Counted from the stretch's first letter, positions 52,138-61,581 are shown. The stretch is 64,000 nt of DNA from JADJSS01 sp964490845 (GCA_964490845.1 CAZBED010000012.1:19081-83080); one strand, 5' to 3'. Numbers and translations: made by a program. Notes: generated from the letters alone by a model not told the origin.

Positions 52138-55100
52138 TTGAATTTTTGGAAAAAACATAAGGTCACTATTGCTGCCGTTGCCGGTATGGTTTTATTAACC
52201 GTTAGCGTATTGATAGACACCATTCAGATGGTTTCGCCCAATGTGTATAAAGCTAAAAGAATAATCGAACGCAAACTGCATTCGGAGGAACTGGCTGCAG
52301 AAAAGATGGTTCAATCCCCGGAATTACTGTCTTCCTCAGATTCATACGAGAAAATAAGAGCTGTCAATAATCAGTATAACGAGGATGGTAAAATATTGCT
52401 GTATGTTTACAGGGAAGATGCTCTTGTTTTCTGGTCGACTAATTCATTTGTTCCCGAAAATATAGATAAGCTGTCAGAGCGTGATATCCATTTTTTGAAA
52501 GAAGCCAATGGATTTTATGAAGTGATGCACAAAACATCCGATGACCATCTGGTAAATATTTACGCGCTGATTCCCGTTTATTATCAGTATTCTACCAATA
52601 ATAAATTTCTGTCCAACGGGTTTGTCTGGAATCATCCTTTTCTGAAACGTTTTGTGGTGTCGAATAAAGAAACCAGCAAGACCACATCCGTCTTCAGTCA
52701 CAACGGCACTTACCTGTTTTCCATACGTGTGGCGGATAATGCCGGTACCATCTATAATCCATATATCGTACTGGTAGAGGTGTTTGGATTGCTGCTGTTG
52801 TTCTGGTCCATGTACCAGATTATTAAGCTGATGCTGAATCGCAAACGATATGGAATGGCACTGGTGTGTATATTCCTGGTTGCTATGTTTACGGAACTGA
52901 TGTGCAATCAGTTGAAGTTGTTTTCACTGACAAAGACATCTCTTTTATTTTCTTCCAACTTATACGCTTCTGCATATTGGAGTAATACTTTGGGGGCTTT
53001 ACTGATAAGGGTATTTCTGTTGTCCTGGTCAATTTCATTCCTGCGCTTTATCCCTTCTGAGAAAATTCGCCTGAATTACATGTATCTCCTGCTGGCATTG
53101 CCGGTGGCTATGTTTTTTGTGATGATATTTATCATGCAGAGTGTTATTCAGAATTCTGTCATCAGTTTTAATTTTTACCTGATCAATACGCTGGACAGGT
53201 ACACTTTTATCAGCCTTGTTGTCTTCGGGCTGCTGATTTCGGGGTTGCTGTACTGGATGAAATGGATTTTCGACCGCAAGCCCGGCAGGCAATTTGCCAT
53301 TTATCTGATCGTATATGCCTTTATCGGATGGGTGGCAGGTTTTATAATCGGTGAGTTTACGGACTTCTTTTACACGTTATTTCTGGTGTTGTGGCTGTTT
53401 ACCTTCTTTTTGTTCTTTTATTACGAACATTCATTTATCCAGAATAACCGCAAGTACAGATTTATTGCCAATCTCGTGTTACTTTCCCTGATTGCATTTC
53501 TGACCTCTGTTGTTGTCATCTACAATACAGGCAAGAAAGATATTGAGAAGCGCAAATACAGGATGGAAGAACTGGTGGCGGAACGTGATGTTGGCGAAGA
53601 ATACGGGCTGATTGAAACAGAACAGGAAATACTGCATGACAACTTCATTAAGTCTTATTTCAAGAGCCCTTATCTCTCTAATTTTGATGTTGATAAGCGG
53701 ATTTCTTCCAAATATTTCAAACAGTTTGAAAAACGTTATCATATTCAGACGTACATGTTTGATAAAGACGGAATGCCATTGGTGGGTATCGCTCAGAAAG
53801 AATTTTATAAACTGAATAATGCCCGTTTTTACAAAAAAGCAAAATCAATTTCACCCAATTTTTATTATCTCTCGATAAAGGAAAACGGTGAAAAATATCT
53901 GGGTTATTTTCCGATAATAGAAGATGATGTTCTCTTGGGGTATTTATTCGTTGAACTGACCCCCAAAATATTCAGTTCATACAGCGCATATCCCGAATTG
54001 CTGCTGAAACAGAAAAATTATTACGATGAAGAGTTTGATAATTTCTCCTACGCTATCTATGATAACAGATACCTCGTCAAACAGAAAGGAGAATACGAAT
54101 ATCAGATAAAATTCAATTTCCCCGTTAAGCCCGGTAAGGAGTTCAATTATTATAAGAACAATGATTACAATCACATGATTTATTACAGCAAGGACAAGCA
54201 GATTGTGTTGTCAGAAAGCAACCAGCCTGCACTGAGCACGCTGTCTGTTTTTTCTTATATCCTTATATTTTTTCTGTTTTTCTTCATTCTGATGGATTAT
54301 TTCGGGTTTTCTGAACGGTTTTGGGGAAATGATTCCCTGCAGAATTTCCTGAAAGGGAATACCCTGCAAAAGCAGATACAAAATTCCATGATTACATTGG
54401 TATTATTTTCCTTATTAGTGATAGGTATTGTTACCATGGTCTATTTTCAGTATCAATATAATCTTTATCACAACAACCGGCTGCTTAAAAAAGTGAATAC
54501 GGTGATGAAGAATGTGACACAGTATTATCTGGAGGAATATCCTCTTTATGGCAGTAATACATTTGACAAGGTGATACAACAAAAAACCAAAACACTCTCC
54601 ACCATTCACGCGCTGGATATTAATGTATACAGTCCCAAAGGCGAGCTGTTGCAGTCGTCACAGCCGGAGATATTTAAGCGGAATCTGATTTCGGGGAAAA
54701 TGGACGCGGGTGCCTATTACAATTTAATTATCAAAGGGAAATCGAAGTATGTGCAAGATGAAACAGTGGGTAATCTTATGTATTTAAGCGCCTATCAGCC
54801 GTTCAGAAGCAATGGCAGGGTGTTAGGGTATTTTAATTTTCCGTATTACGGAAAGCAAAAAAGCTTCCAGGAAGATTTGTCTTATTTTTTGGTGGCGCTG
54901 GTCAATGTATATGTGATTTTCCTGATAGCGGCGGCATTTTTCGCCGTAGTCTTGTCACGGTCTATTACCAATTCACTGACACTTATTTCAGAAAGCATCA
55001 AAGGATTGCAGTTTGGTAAAACGAATACGCCGATTACCTGGAAGAATGAAGATGAGATTGGATTGCTGGTGAAACAATATAACCTTATGTTAGCGGAACT

Positions 55101-55809
55101 GGAAAAAAGCGCTGATTTGCTTGCGAAATCAGAGCGGGAAGGCGCATGGAGGGAGATGGCCAAACAGGTGGCCCACGAAATTAAAAATCCGCTCACTCCG
55201 ATGAAACTGAGTATTCAGCACCTGCAGCGGGCACTCAGAGACGACTCGCCGGATATCAAGGACATGACGGATAAGATATCACAACGGCTGATTGAGCAGA
55301 TAGATAATCTATCCAATATTGCCACTGCCTTTTCAGACTTTGCCAAGATGCCGCAGGGTAGTTTTGAAAAAATTGACAGCGTGCCTTTACTGATGTCAAC
55401 CATCGAATTATTCAGAGAACTGGATAATATAGAGATTTCCGTCGGTGTCCTGCCGGAACATGCTTATGTGTTCGGAGACAGGGAACAGCTGATGCGTGTC
55501 TTTACGAATGTAATAAAAAATGCAACACAGGCTATCCCGGAGTCGAAAGAAGGATGTATAGAAATAGAAGTAAAAGAAACGGAAGAGAGTTATATCGTCT
55601 CTGTAAAAGACAATGGTATTGGCATATTGGAAGAAAAACGCGCGCATATTTTTGAGCCTAACTTCACCACCAAATCCAGCGGTACCGGTTTGGGATTGGC
55701 CATCAGTAAAAACATCGTTGAACGGATGGATGGTAAAATCTGGTTCGATTCCGTCATCAATGACTACACTGTTTTTTATATTCAGTTGCCAAAATGGAAA
55801 GATGCCTGA
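52138..55809 (+). CDS. Very large membrane histidine kinase, NtrY-like
   Basis: A 1223-residue kinase whose start codon is TTG at 52138 (MNFWKKHKVTIAAV), 4 bp after mazG. An N-terminal helix (about 8-25) leads a sensor region, then seven or so membrane helices (about 210-435), a second extracytoplasmic region, two further helices (near 695 and 760), another sensor segment and a helix near 925. A HAMP domain follows (about 945-1000). The HisKA box is 'QVAHEIKNPLTPMKLSIQHL' (His near 1014), the NtrB/NtrY type; the ATPase domain has 'NVIKNATQAIPESKEG', 'VKDNGIGILEE' and 'FTTKSSGTGLGLAISKN'. No response regulator is adjacent. The size is well above typical NtrY, with a duplicated sensor module. 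Confidence 0.88.
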   Translation: MNFWKKHKVTIAAVAGMVLLTVSVLIDTIQMVSPNVYKAKRIIERKLHSEELAAEKMVQSPELLSSSDSYEKIRAVNNQYNEDGKILLYVYREDALVFWSTNSFVPENIDKLSERDIHFLKEANGFYEVMHKTSDDHLVNIYALIPVYYQYSTNNKFLSNGFVWNHPFLKRFVVSNKETSKTTSVFSHNGTYLFSIRVADNAGTIYNPYIVLVEVFGLLLLFWSMYQIIKLMLNRKRYGMALVCIFLVAMFTELMCNQLKLFSLTKTSLLFSSNLYASAYWSNTLGALLIRVFLLSWSISFLRFIPSEKIRLNYMYLLLALPVAMFFVMIFIMQSVIQNSVISFNFYLINTLDRYTFISLVVFGLLISGLLYWMKWIFDRKPGRQFAIYLIVYAFIGWVAGFIIGEFTDFFYTLFLVLWLFTFFLFFYYEHSFIQNNRKYRFIANLVLLSLIAFLTSVVVIYNTGKKDIEKRKYRMEELVAERDVGEEYGLIETEQEILHDNFIKSYFKSPYLSNFDVDKRISSKYFKQFEKRYHIQTYMFDKDGMPLVGIAQKEFYKLNNARFYKKAKSISPNFYYLSIKENGEKYLGYFPIIEDDVLLGYLFVELTPKIFSSYSAYPELLLKQKNYYDEEFDNFSYAIYDNRYLVKQKGEYEYQIKFNFPVKPGKEFNYYKNNDYNHMIYYSKDKQIVLSESNQPALSTLSVFSYILIFFLFFFILMDYFGFSERFWGNDSLQNFLKGNTLQKQIQNSMITLVLFSLLVIGIVTMVYFQYQYNLYHNNRLLKKVNTVMKNVTQYYLEEYPLYGSNTFDKVIQQKTKTLSTIHALDINVYSPKGELLQSSQPEIFKRNLISGKMDAGAYYNLIIKGKSKYVQDETVGNLMYLSAYQPFRSNGRVLGYFNFPYYGKQKSFQEDLSYFLVALVNVYVIFLIAAAFFAVVLSRSITNSLTLISESIKGLQFGKTNTPITWKNEDEIGLLVKQYNLMLAELEKSADLLAKSEREGAWREMAKQVAHEIKNPLTPMKLSIQHLQRALRDDSPDIKDMTDKISQRLIEQIDNLSNIATAFSDFAKMPQGSFEKIDSVPLLMSTIELFRELDNIEISVGVLPEHAYVFGDREQLMRVFTNVIKNATQAIPESKEGCIEIEVKETEESYIVSVKDNGIGILEEKRAHIFEPNFTTKSSGTGLGLAISKNIVERMDGKIWFDSVINDYTVFYIQLPKWKDA

Positions 55810-56308
55810 GTGGAAAGCTGTCATAGAGAAATTTGGCAAAAAAGGGGAAAAAACCGGCTGGACCTATATCTTCATACCTTTTGATACTGCGGAAAAACTG
55901 AATCCCGGATCCAGGAAATCGTTCAGAGTAAAAGGCTGTCTGGACAAAACACCCATAAGCGGCGTTTCGCTGATACCCATGGGTGAAGGGAATTATATCA
56001 TTCCTTTGAAGTCGGATTTAAGAAAACGGATAGGTAAAAAGGCAGGAGCCGAAGTATGGGTAAGGCTGGAAAAAGACGAGACCGAGTATGAGCTGAATCA
56101 GGATCTGATGCTTTGCCTGCAGGATGACGAAGATGCATTTGCGTTTTTTACTGCTTTCCCGTTTTCTCATCAGAAATATTTCAGCAAGTATGTGGATGCC
56201 GCCAAAACGCCTGCAACGAAAGAAAAACGTATCGTGCAGATAGTAAAAGCCATGCTGCTAAAACAAAACTATGCCGAAATGATACGAAGTTCAAAAGAGA
56301 ACAGCTAA
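55802..56308 (+). CDS. YdeI/OmpD-associated, DUF1905-containing protein
   Basis: The longer frame from 55613 overlaps the kinase for 197 bp in another frame, so I chose the ATG at 55802 (MPEWKAVIEKFGKKGEKTGW). It overlaps the last 8 nt of the kinase gene and gives 168 residues. 'GWTYIFIPFDTAEKLNPGSRKSFRVKG' near residue 20 is the DUF1905 domain; the C-terminal 'AFFTAFPFSHQKYFSKYVDAAKTPATKEKRI' (residues ~115-146, quoted in part) is the bacteriocin-protection/YdeI module. The molecular role is unknown. The overlap suggests one operon with mazG and the kinase. Confidence 0.85.
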   Translation: MPEWKAVIEKFGKKGEKTGWTYIFIPFDTAEKLNPGSRKSFRVKGCLDKTPISGVSLIPMGEGNYIIPLKSDLRKRIGKKAGAEVWVRLEKDETEYELNQDLMLCLQDDEDAFAFFTAFPFSHQKYFSKYVDAAKTPATKEKRIVQIVKAMLLKQNYAEMIRSSKENS

Positions 56309-56340
56309 TACATTTAACCCAAACAATACAACCGATTTTG

Positions 56341-56348
56341 TATTTTTG
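56341..56348 (+). promoter_or_regulatory. -7 promoter box for hemL
   Basis: TATTTTTG matches TAnnTTTG and lies 21 nt before the hemL ATG. No TTTG lies at the ideal spacing. Confidence 0.5.
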
Positions 56349-56369
56349 CCGATTAATTATTGAAAGTAC

Positions 56370-57662
56370 ATGAAGCAAGATAATTCAGTTCAGCTTTTTG
56401 AGAAAGCAAAATCCTTAATGCCGGGTGGAGTGAATTCTCCTGTTCGTGCGTTTAAATCAGTAGGCGGCACCCCTGTTTTTATGAAAAAAGGAAAAGGTGC
56501 GCATGTCTGGGATGTCGATGGAAATGAATTTATTGATTACTGCTGTTCCTGGGGGCCGTTGATTCTTGGACATGCCAATGAGAATATTGAAGAGGCAATA
56601 ATAGAAACGGTGAAGAACGGCACTTCTTTCGGCGCTCCTACGGCGTTGGAAAATCAGCTGGCGGAGTTGATTATCTCTCATCATTCCTATATTGAAAAAA
56701 TACGGTTTGTCAGCAGTGGTACCGAGGCGGTGATGTCGGCGCTGCGACTGGCGCGCGGTGTGACGAATAAATCGAAAATCATCAAGTTTGAAGGCTGCTA
56801 CCACGGCCATGTAGATTCCTTGCTGGTGAAAGCGGGTTCCGGACTGGTGACGTTTGGCGAGTCTACATCCGCGGGCGTTCCGGAGAGTTTTGCCAATGAA
56901 ACCATTGTTTTACCCTTGAACGATGAAGAGACGGTTCAAGTTACCCTTGAAAAATTACACCACGAAATTGCGGCTGTCATCATAGAGCCGATTCCGGCGA
57001 ATAATGGCTTGTTGCTTCAGTCGCATAAGTTCTTATTGCATTTGCGCGAGTTGTGTACGAAGTATGGCGTATTACTGATTTTTGATGAAGTTATTTCAGG
57101 ATTCCGTGTCGGTTTTGAAGGAGCGGCAGGTTTGTATAAAATACAACCTGATATCATCACCTTTGGCAAGATCATCGGAGGCGGTATGCCGGTGGGCGCA
57201 TATGGCGCGAGCAATGAAATTATGAATAATATCTCGCCGCTCGGTCCTGTCTATCAGGCGGGCACGCTGAGCGGCAACCCGGTAGCGATGGCAGCCGGTG
57301 CGGCACAATTGACAGCATGTTTGCAGCCGCATTTCTATCACGGCCTGCAACATAAAACCGATAAGTTGGTGGATGGCATCAAACAGCACATTCATGCGAA
57401 GGGCTATGAAATTACGATCTATAATATCGGTTCCATATTCTGGTTTGCCTTTTCGGATATGACGCATTTAACGCGTGCCGACCAGATCAATTCCGGTAAA
57501 ATGACGTTGTTTGCCAAAGTGTACCATTACCTGCTGGAGCACGGTATCTATTTCGGGCCTTCCGGCTATGAAGTGGGCTTTGTTTCCGCAGCGCATACGG
57601 ATGCCGATATTGATAAGACGATACACGTGATGAACGCCGCTTTTGACGCGGTGATGGGATAA
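56370..57662 (+). CDS. hemL: Glutamate-1-semialdehyde 2,1-aminomutase
   Basis: HemL converts glutamate-1-semialdehyde to 5-aminolevulinate, the C5 route to haem. The 430-residue PLP enzyme has 'MPGGVNSPVRAFKSVGGTP' near residue 16, 'VDGNEFIDYCCSWGPLILGH' near 48, 'VSSGTEAVMSALRLARG' near 112, 'LIFDEVISGFRVG' near 230 and the PLP Lys in 'ITFGKIIGGGMPVGAYG' near 256. The HemL-specific N-terminal motif separates it from the related RocD. It is monocistronic on the + strand and converges with a broken Fic toxin gene. Confidence 0.96.
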   Translation: MKQDNSVQLFEKAKSLMPGGVNSPVRAFKSVGGTPVFMKKGKGAHVWDVDGNEFIDYCCSWGPLILGHANENIEEAIIETVKNGTSFGAPTALENQLAELIISHHSYIEKIRFVSSGTEAVMSALRLARGVTNKSKIIKFEGCYHGHVDSLLVKAGSGLVTFGESTSAGVPESFANETIVLPLNDEETVQVTLEKLHHEIAAVIIEPIPANNGLLLQSHKFLLHLRELCTKYGVLLIFDEVISGFRVGFEGAAGLYKIQPDIITFGKIIGGGMPVGAYGASNEIMNNISPLGPVYQAGTLSGNPVAMAAGAAQLTACLQPHFYHGLQHKTDKLVDGIKQHIHAKGYEITIYNIGSIFWFAFSDMTHLTRADQINSGKMTLFAKVYHYLLEHGIYFGPSGYEVGFVSAAHTDADIDKTIHVMNAAFDAVMG

Positions 57663-57668
57663 TTTATC

Positions 57669-57704
57669 GTGCCACGATGATCGCGACACGTCATTGCGTG
57701 GCAC
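57669..57704. repeat. Palindromic element at the broken end of the Fic gene
   Basis: GTGCCACG (57669-57676) and CGTGGCAC (57697-57704) are a perfect 8-bp inverted repeat; inner ATGA/TCAT can extend it. ATCGTGCCACGATG and ATCGCGACACGTCA are also similar adjacent units. It sits just after hemL and inside the last codons of the truncated Fic frame. It may be a bidirectional terminator or a REP-like repeat involved in the truncation. Confidence 0.55.
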
Positions 57705-57957
57705 TATAAACAGGGAGGCTTACACCAGCCCAAATGTAAATGTCTTGAAATAAATGTCTATGAATTTCAAAAAGGCTGTCAATGCCCTTTATTTTTATGG
57801 GGTTTTCGTAAAGTTCTTGAAGTCGTTTTGTTACTGCACTGCTCTCAACAAAAAGCAATACATCGGGGTCTGTAATGTCTTGTAAGTTCCTTAAAAGTCC
57901 TGTCTTCGGGTCAGTGTATGTGAAGTCAGGGGCAATATATTTGTAGGAATTAGACAT
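57691..57957 (-). pseudogene. Truncated Fic-family toxin (N-terminal part only)
   Basis: I place the start at 57957 (MSNSYKYIAPDFTY), 8 nt inside the end of the antitoxin gene. The 88 residues match the N-terminal part of a Fic/Doc AMP-transferase ('IDSLFEIHRHLFQDIYIWAG' is the usual lead-in). The frame then leaves the family (VSLPVYSATQ, stop) at a palindrome, so the catalytic HxFxxGNGR motif is absent. A full Fic would be ~200 residues. It is therefore almost certainly non-catalytic. The intact upstream antitoxin suggests recent decay of a toxin-antitoxin pair. Confidence 0.8.
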
Positions 57958-58171
57958 ATGCTTTTTGTTTGGCAAATGCCACAAGCTCTGTTAGTGATAT
58001 TTTTCCTACCACATAGTCCCGTATGATTTCAATACCTTTTGGTGTCGGTTTAAACCCTTCAAACATATTACTCCCTAAGGCGTTTGCGGTGCTTTCTAAG
58101 GTTTTCAAGTCCGAAAACTTAACTCCCATTATAGTCAGATTGCTTCTGTCTATTTCTATCGTGTTGAACAT
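57950..58171 (-). CDS. Fic antitoxin, VbhA/FicA-like
   Basis: A 73-residue protein. 'ALGSNMFEGFKPTPKGIEII' (residues ~32-51) contains SNMFEG, a fit to the inhibitory [S/T]xxxE[G/N] motif that blocks ATP binding in class I Fic toxins, and the C-terminal 'GKISLTELVAFAKQ' is typical of VbhA-like antitoxins. An internal Met (58129) is an alternative start, but a -7 box (58195-58202) favours the long form. It overlaps the toxin fragment by 8 nt, the usual antitoxin-first layout. Confidence 0.8.
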   Translation of the reverse strand: MFNTIEIDRSNLTIMGVKFSDLKTLESTANALGSNMFEGFKPTPKGIEIIRDYVVGKISLTELVAFAKQKAYV

Positions 58172-58194
58172 ATCTTTCAGTCTTAAATACTCTT

Positions 58195-58202
58195 CAAATT
58201 TA
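58195..58202 (-). promoter_or_regulatory. -7 promoter box for the Fic antitoxin
   Basis: The - strand reads TAAATTTG, 23 nt before the antitoxin ATG. The TTTG further upstream is only 14 nt away, so spacing is poor. Confidence 0.4.
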
Positions 58203-58239
58203 CAAAATATTTAGGTCAAATCGCTTGTTTTCTGTCTTT

Positions 58240-58382
58240 TAAAATGGCTTATAACGTTTTGGCGCTTGGCGCAGTGGGGGACTTAGAAGCACTAAACTGT
58301 CAACCAGCACAAAAGTTTGATAGAAGCACTCAGCTTCAATTTTGCACGTCACCGCCAATTGAGGTAACACGCTGTTGGTAGA
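58240..58382. repeat. Structured intergenic repeat between antitoxin and hsdR
   Basis: This ~140-bp block starts near TTATAACGTTTTGGCG and ends near ACACGCTGTTGGTAG. It has imperfect terminal complementarity (TTGGCG / CGCCAA) and an internal 10-bp direct repeat (TAGAAGCACT at 58284 and 58321). The start and end wording resembles intergenic elements I remember from other Bacteroidota between accessory genes. The remaining stretch 58383-58602 holds no supported gene. Confidence 0.45.
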
Positions 58383-58602
58383 TGGTGTTCTTGTCCACCG
58401 TCTCTGTAAATCATTGTCATTGTTGAGTTTTGCTGTCATTTTCGTGTTGGTTTGTGCTTGTACGTATTTTTTATTTTCAGAAGGGTGGGAGATTTTTTTT
58501 AATTCAAATTTGTCAGAGTGGGAAAGGTGGAAGCTCTTTTGCAAGCTTTGCCCTATGTTTGGGCTTGCGGGGCTTGCAAATGTGCTTACACCTGTGAATT
58601 GG

Positions 58603-61581
58603 CTAATAATATTCTTTAATGTAGTCATAAGCTCTATTAAATAAATCCTCGTCTTTAATTTGATATTTAGTCCAAAGCACTTTTCGTAATTCTCTTTTTA
58701 CTTCTCTTTCCCCAACTGTCGAGTTTTGCCAACCGTCAAAACGAACCACTCTTACAATTTCGTCAATGTCGTTAACAATGCGTTCAACTATAGCAGGTGT
58801 CGTGTCAGTTTTAAGTTCTAAAAACAACTCTGTCAATGCTGCTTTTGCGTTTTTCTGTTCTTCAACTGGTTCAACGCCTTTCTCAGCTTGAAGTGTCTCT
58901 TTGGCTAATTGGCAAAGTTCCTTTATAAATTCAATGGAGTTTATCAAACCTTTCTCTGCTTTGTCACGTATGGCTTCCAGTCTTTCGCTAAGTCGTTTGA
59001 AAGTAGGGTTGTTACTATGCTTATTCAGTCGGCTGATAAGAATTTTTAAAACCTTCTCTGCTTGTTTCGGGTCTTTCTTGTTCATCAAATCGTCAATCAC
59101 TTCGGCATCCAAAATCATTTCTTCCATGTCGTGATTGATGCCCGAAACATGAATGTGTTCATGTATGAGTGCTGTTGTCTGTGCACCTAGTGCATGCCAC
59201 AACAATCTGCCGTTGTCGTCTGATGATGGTTTAACAGAAGTATAAACCTGCGACAACCATTTATAATCTTTCTCAAATTGATTTAGAACAGGGTCTGGCG
59301 ATAATGCTTCCCATAACTTTGTCAAACTGCTGAAATCTTTTGCAAAGGCATCACGCTTTTCATTTGTGTTTATGCAGTCTTGTGCTTTTGATAATCCTTC
59401 AAAACCTGAAATTGTTCTGTCAACGCCTGCAAAATGGTTTAAGCATTTTTCCATCCATTCAGGCAATTTGTCTTTCAGTTCTTGTAAGTTGGTAATAACC
59501 AATTTTACGCTCTCTTCATCAAATGCAAGGGCTTTTGCTGTATCGTCAAATACACCAAAGTAATCTACAATTCTTCCGAAAGTTTTATTTGGGAAAAGTC
59601 GGTTGGTTCTGCAAATGGCTTGTAAAAGAGTATGGTCTTTCAGCGATTTGTCCAAATACATGGTTTGCAAAATGGGTGCATCAAAACCTGTCAATAGTTT
59701 TGCCGTTACAATCAGGAATTTCAAAGGCGAATCGGCATCATTAAATTTCTCCACCACCTTTTCCTGTTTGTCTTTGTCCATTGCCCACTTTTGTTTGAAA
59801 TCAAAATCATCATTCGCAGATGAACTGATTACTACTTCGCTTGCTTCGGGGCTAATGAGATTGTCTAATTCTTCTTTGTATTGCACACAAGCGTAACGGT
59901 CAGACGTTACAATCATCGCTTTTAATCCTTCGGCTTCAACGTGTGCTTTGAAATGTTCTACAATGTCGGAAACAATGGTTTTAACTCGTTCGGGCGATTT
60001 TAAAAACACCGCCATATTAGCGGCTTTCTGACTGAGTTTGTTTCTGTCTTCTTCGCTCAGGTCGTTTGCCATTTCTTTGAAAGCTATATCTAAACCTTCT
60101 TTGTCAATATGGTAATTTGGCAAACGTGGTTCAAAGTGTAAAGGCAAGGTTGCGTTGTCTCTGATACTGTCTTGAAAGGTATAACGGCTCATGTAGCCTT
60201 CTGTATCTTCTTCGGCACCAAAAGCCCAAAAAGTGTTTTTATCTGCTTTGTTGATGGGTGTTCCTGTTAAACCAAAGAGAAATGCATTGGGTAAAGCGTT
60301 TCGCATTTTTCTACCTAAATCACCTTCTTGCGTTCTGTGGGCCTCATCCACCATCACAATAATGTTGCCCCGCTTGTTCATATCAGGATAAGCATCCTTG
60401 AACTTGTGCACCATAGTGATAATGATTTTCCGGGTGTCTTGTTCTAATAGCTTGTGCAATTCTTTGATGCTATCGGTAGTAATCATGTTGGGCACTTCGG
60501 CTGTGTTGAACGTGGCAGTGATTTGTGTATCCAAATCAACTCTATCCACTACAATCATTACCGTTGGGTTATGAAGGTCTTGCTGCTTTCTTAATTTCTG
60601 AGCAGCAAACAACATCAGCAATGATTTTCCTGAACCTTGAAAATGCCAAATCAAACCTTTTTTGATTCGCCCTTCTTTTACCCTTTCTACAATGGCGTTT
60701 GCACCTTCGTATTGCTGATAGCGACAAACAACTTTTATTTTTTTCTTTTTGCTGTTAGTAGCATAAACCGTGTAAAACTGCAAAATATCAAGCAGTGTTG
60801 ATGGCTTAAGCAAATGCGTTAACTGTTTGGCAACATCTTGCAAGCCGATAAAATGACTTAACTCGTCTTTGTCATTTTCTAAACGCCAGGGAGCCCAAAA
60901 CTCTAAAGGCGTTCTTACCCCACCAATAAAAATTTCTTTGCCCTCTGTAGCAAATGAAAATACATTGGGAACAAACAATTGCGGAATGGAATTTTCATAA
61001 ACCACATTGATGTCATGTGCTCCATCAAACCATGTAACGGCAGGTCTTACAGGCGTTTTAGCTTCACCAACTACCAAAGGAATTCCGTTGACAAACATCA
61101 CGATATCAGGAATTTTGGTTTCTCTGGCTCTTAGCTTAAATTGATTACACAATACAAAACTGTTGTTCTTCAACTCTTCAAAGTCAACTAAGCGAATGGC
61201 AACATGCTCGTTGTTTTTACCAATGGGCAAGGAAACTTCATTGCGAAGCCATTTGGCAAATTCTTCATTGGCTCTTACCAAACCTACATTGTTAACGGTA
61301 ATGAGTATGGCTCTGAGTTTATGAATAACTTCTTCCGCTTTATCGGGATTTAAGGCAATGGCAGGATTTAAACGGCATAGAGCTTCTTTTAATTCCTTTT
61401 CAACAAACACTTCGGTAATGTCACGCTGCAATAAATCAGCTTGAATGTATTTCCATTTTACGCCACCTTCATATTCAACAGCATTTTCTTTTACTACATT
61501 TCCTTGCACAGCATTCAGGTTCACCCCTGTGAGTTGGTGAATAATAAAATGCTCTACTGTGTTTTGTTCGTTGAAGCTCAT
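58603..61581 (-). CDS. hsdR: Type I restriction endonuclease R subunit
   Basis: HsdR is the ATP-driven DNA translocase and nuclease of a type I restriction-modification system. The 992-residue protein has the N-terminal PD-(D/E)XK nuclease with 'KIPDIVMFVNGIPLVVGEAK' near residue 136-155, then SF2 helicase motifs: Walker A 'QGSGKSLLMLFAAQKL' near 315, DEAH in 'VMVDEAHRTQEGDLG' near 410, 'FGLTGTPINKADKN' near 435 and 'TAKLLTGFDAPILQTMYLDK' near 625. The helical C-terminal part binds the methylase core. Its ATG follows the stop of the nuclease-like gene with zero spacing. hsdM is not in the window. Confidence 0.95.
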   Translation of the reverse strand: MSFNEQNTVEHFIIHQLTGVNLNAVQGNVVKENAVEYEGGVKWKYIQADLLQRDITEVFVEKELKEALCRLNPAIALNPDKAEEVIHKLRAILITVNNVGLVRANEEFAKWLRNEVSLPIGKNNEHVAIRLVDFEELKNNSFVLCNQFKLRARETKIPDIVMFVNGIPLVVGEAKTPVRPAVTWFDGAHDINVVYENSIPQLFVPNVFSFATEGKEIFIGGVRTPLEFWAPWRLENDKDELSHFIGLQDVAKQLTHLLKPSTLLDILQFYTVYATNSKKKKIKVVCRYQQYEGANAIVERVKEGRIKKGLIWHFQGSGKSLLMLFAAQKLRKQQDLHNPTVMIVVDRVDLDTQITATFNTAEVPNMITTDSIKELHKLLEQDTRKIIITMVHKFKDAYPDMNKRGNIIVMVDEAHRTQEGDLGRKMRNALPNAFLFGLTGTPINKADKNTFWAFGAEEDTEGYMSRYTFQDSIRDNATLPLHFEPRLPNYHIDKEGLDIAFKEMANDLSEEDRNKLSQKAANMAVFLKSPERVKTIVSDIVEHFKAHVEAEGLKAMIVTSDRYACVQYKEELDNLISPEASEVVISSSANDDFDFKQKWAMDKDKQEKVVEKFNDADSPLKFLIVTAKLLTGFDAPILQTMYLDKSLKDHTLLQAICRTNRLFPNKTFGRIVDYFGVFDDTAKALAFDEESVKLVITNLQELKDKLPEWMEKCLNHFAGVDRTISGFEGLSKAQDCINTNEKRDAFAKDFSSLTKLWEALSPDPVLNQFEKDYKWLSQVYTSVKPSSDDNGRLLWHALGAQTTALIHEHIHVSGINHDMEEMILDAEVIDDLMNKKDPKQAEKVLKILISRLNKHSNNPTFKRLSERLEAIRDKAEKGLINSIEFIKELCQLAKETLQAEKGVEPVEEQKNAKAALTELFLELKTDTTPAIVERIVNDIDEIVRVVRFDGWQNSTVGEREVKRELRKVLWTKYQIKDEDLFNRAYDYIKEYY

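Noticed and set aside
55613..55801. N-terminal extension of the YdeI-like gene
   Set aside because: It runs in another frame through the kinase ATPase domain and has no family similarity; the ATG at 55802 fits the domain start.
58239..58628. 129-residue - strand open frame
   Set aside because: It lies across the structured repeat and has low-complexity, Ser/Thr/Pro/Lys-rich text without domain features; the hsdR end overlaps it.
58375..58644. 89-residue + strand frame with two hydrophobic segments
   Set aside because: It starts inside the repeat block and overlaps the hsdR 3' end on the other strand. It could be a small membrane protein, but nothing else supports it.
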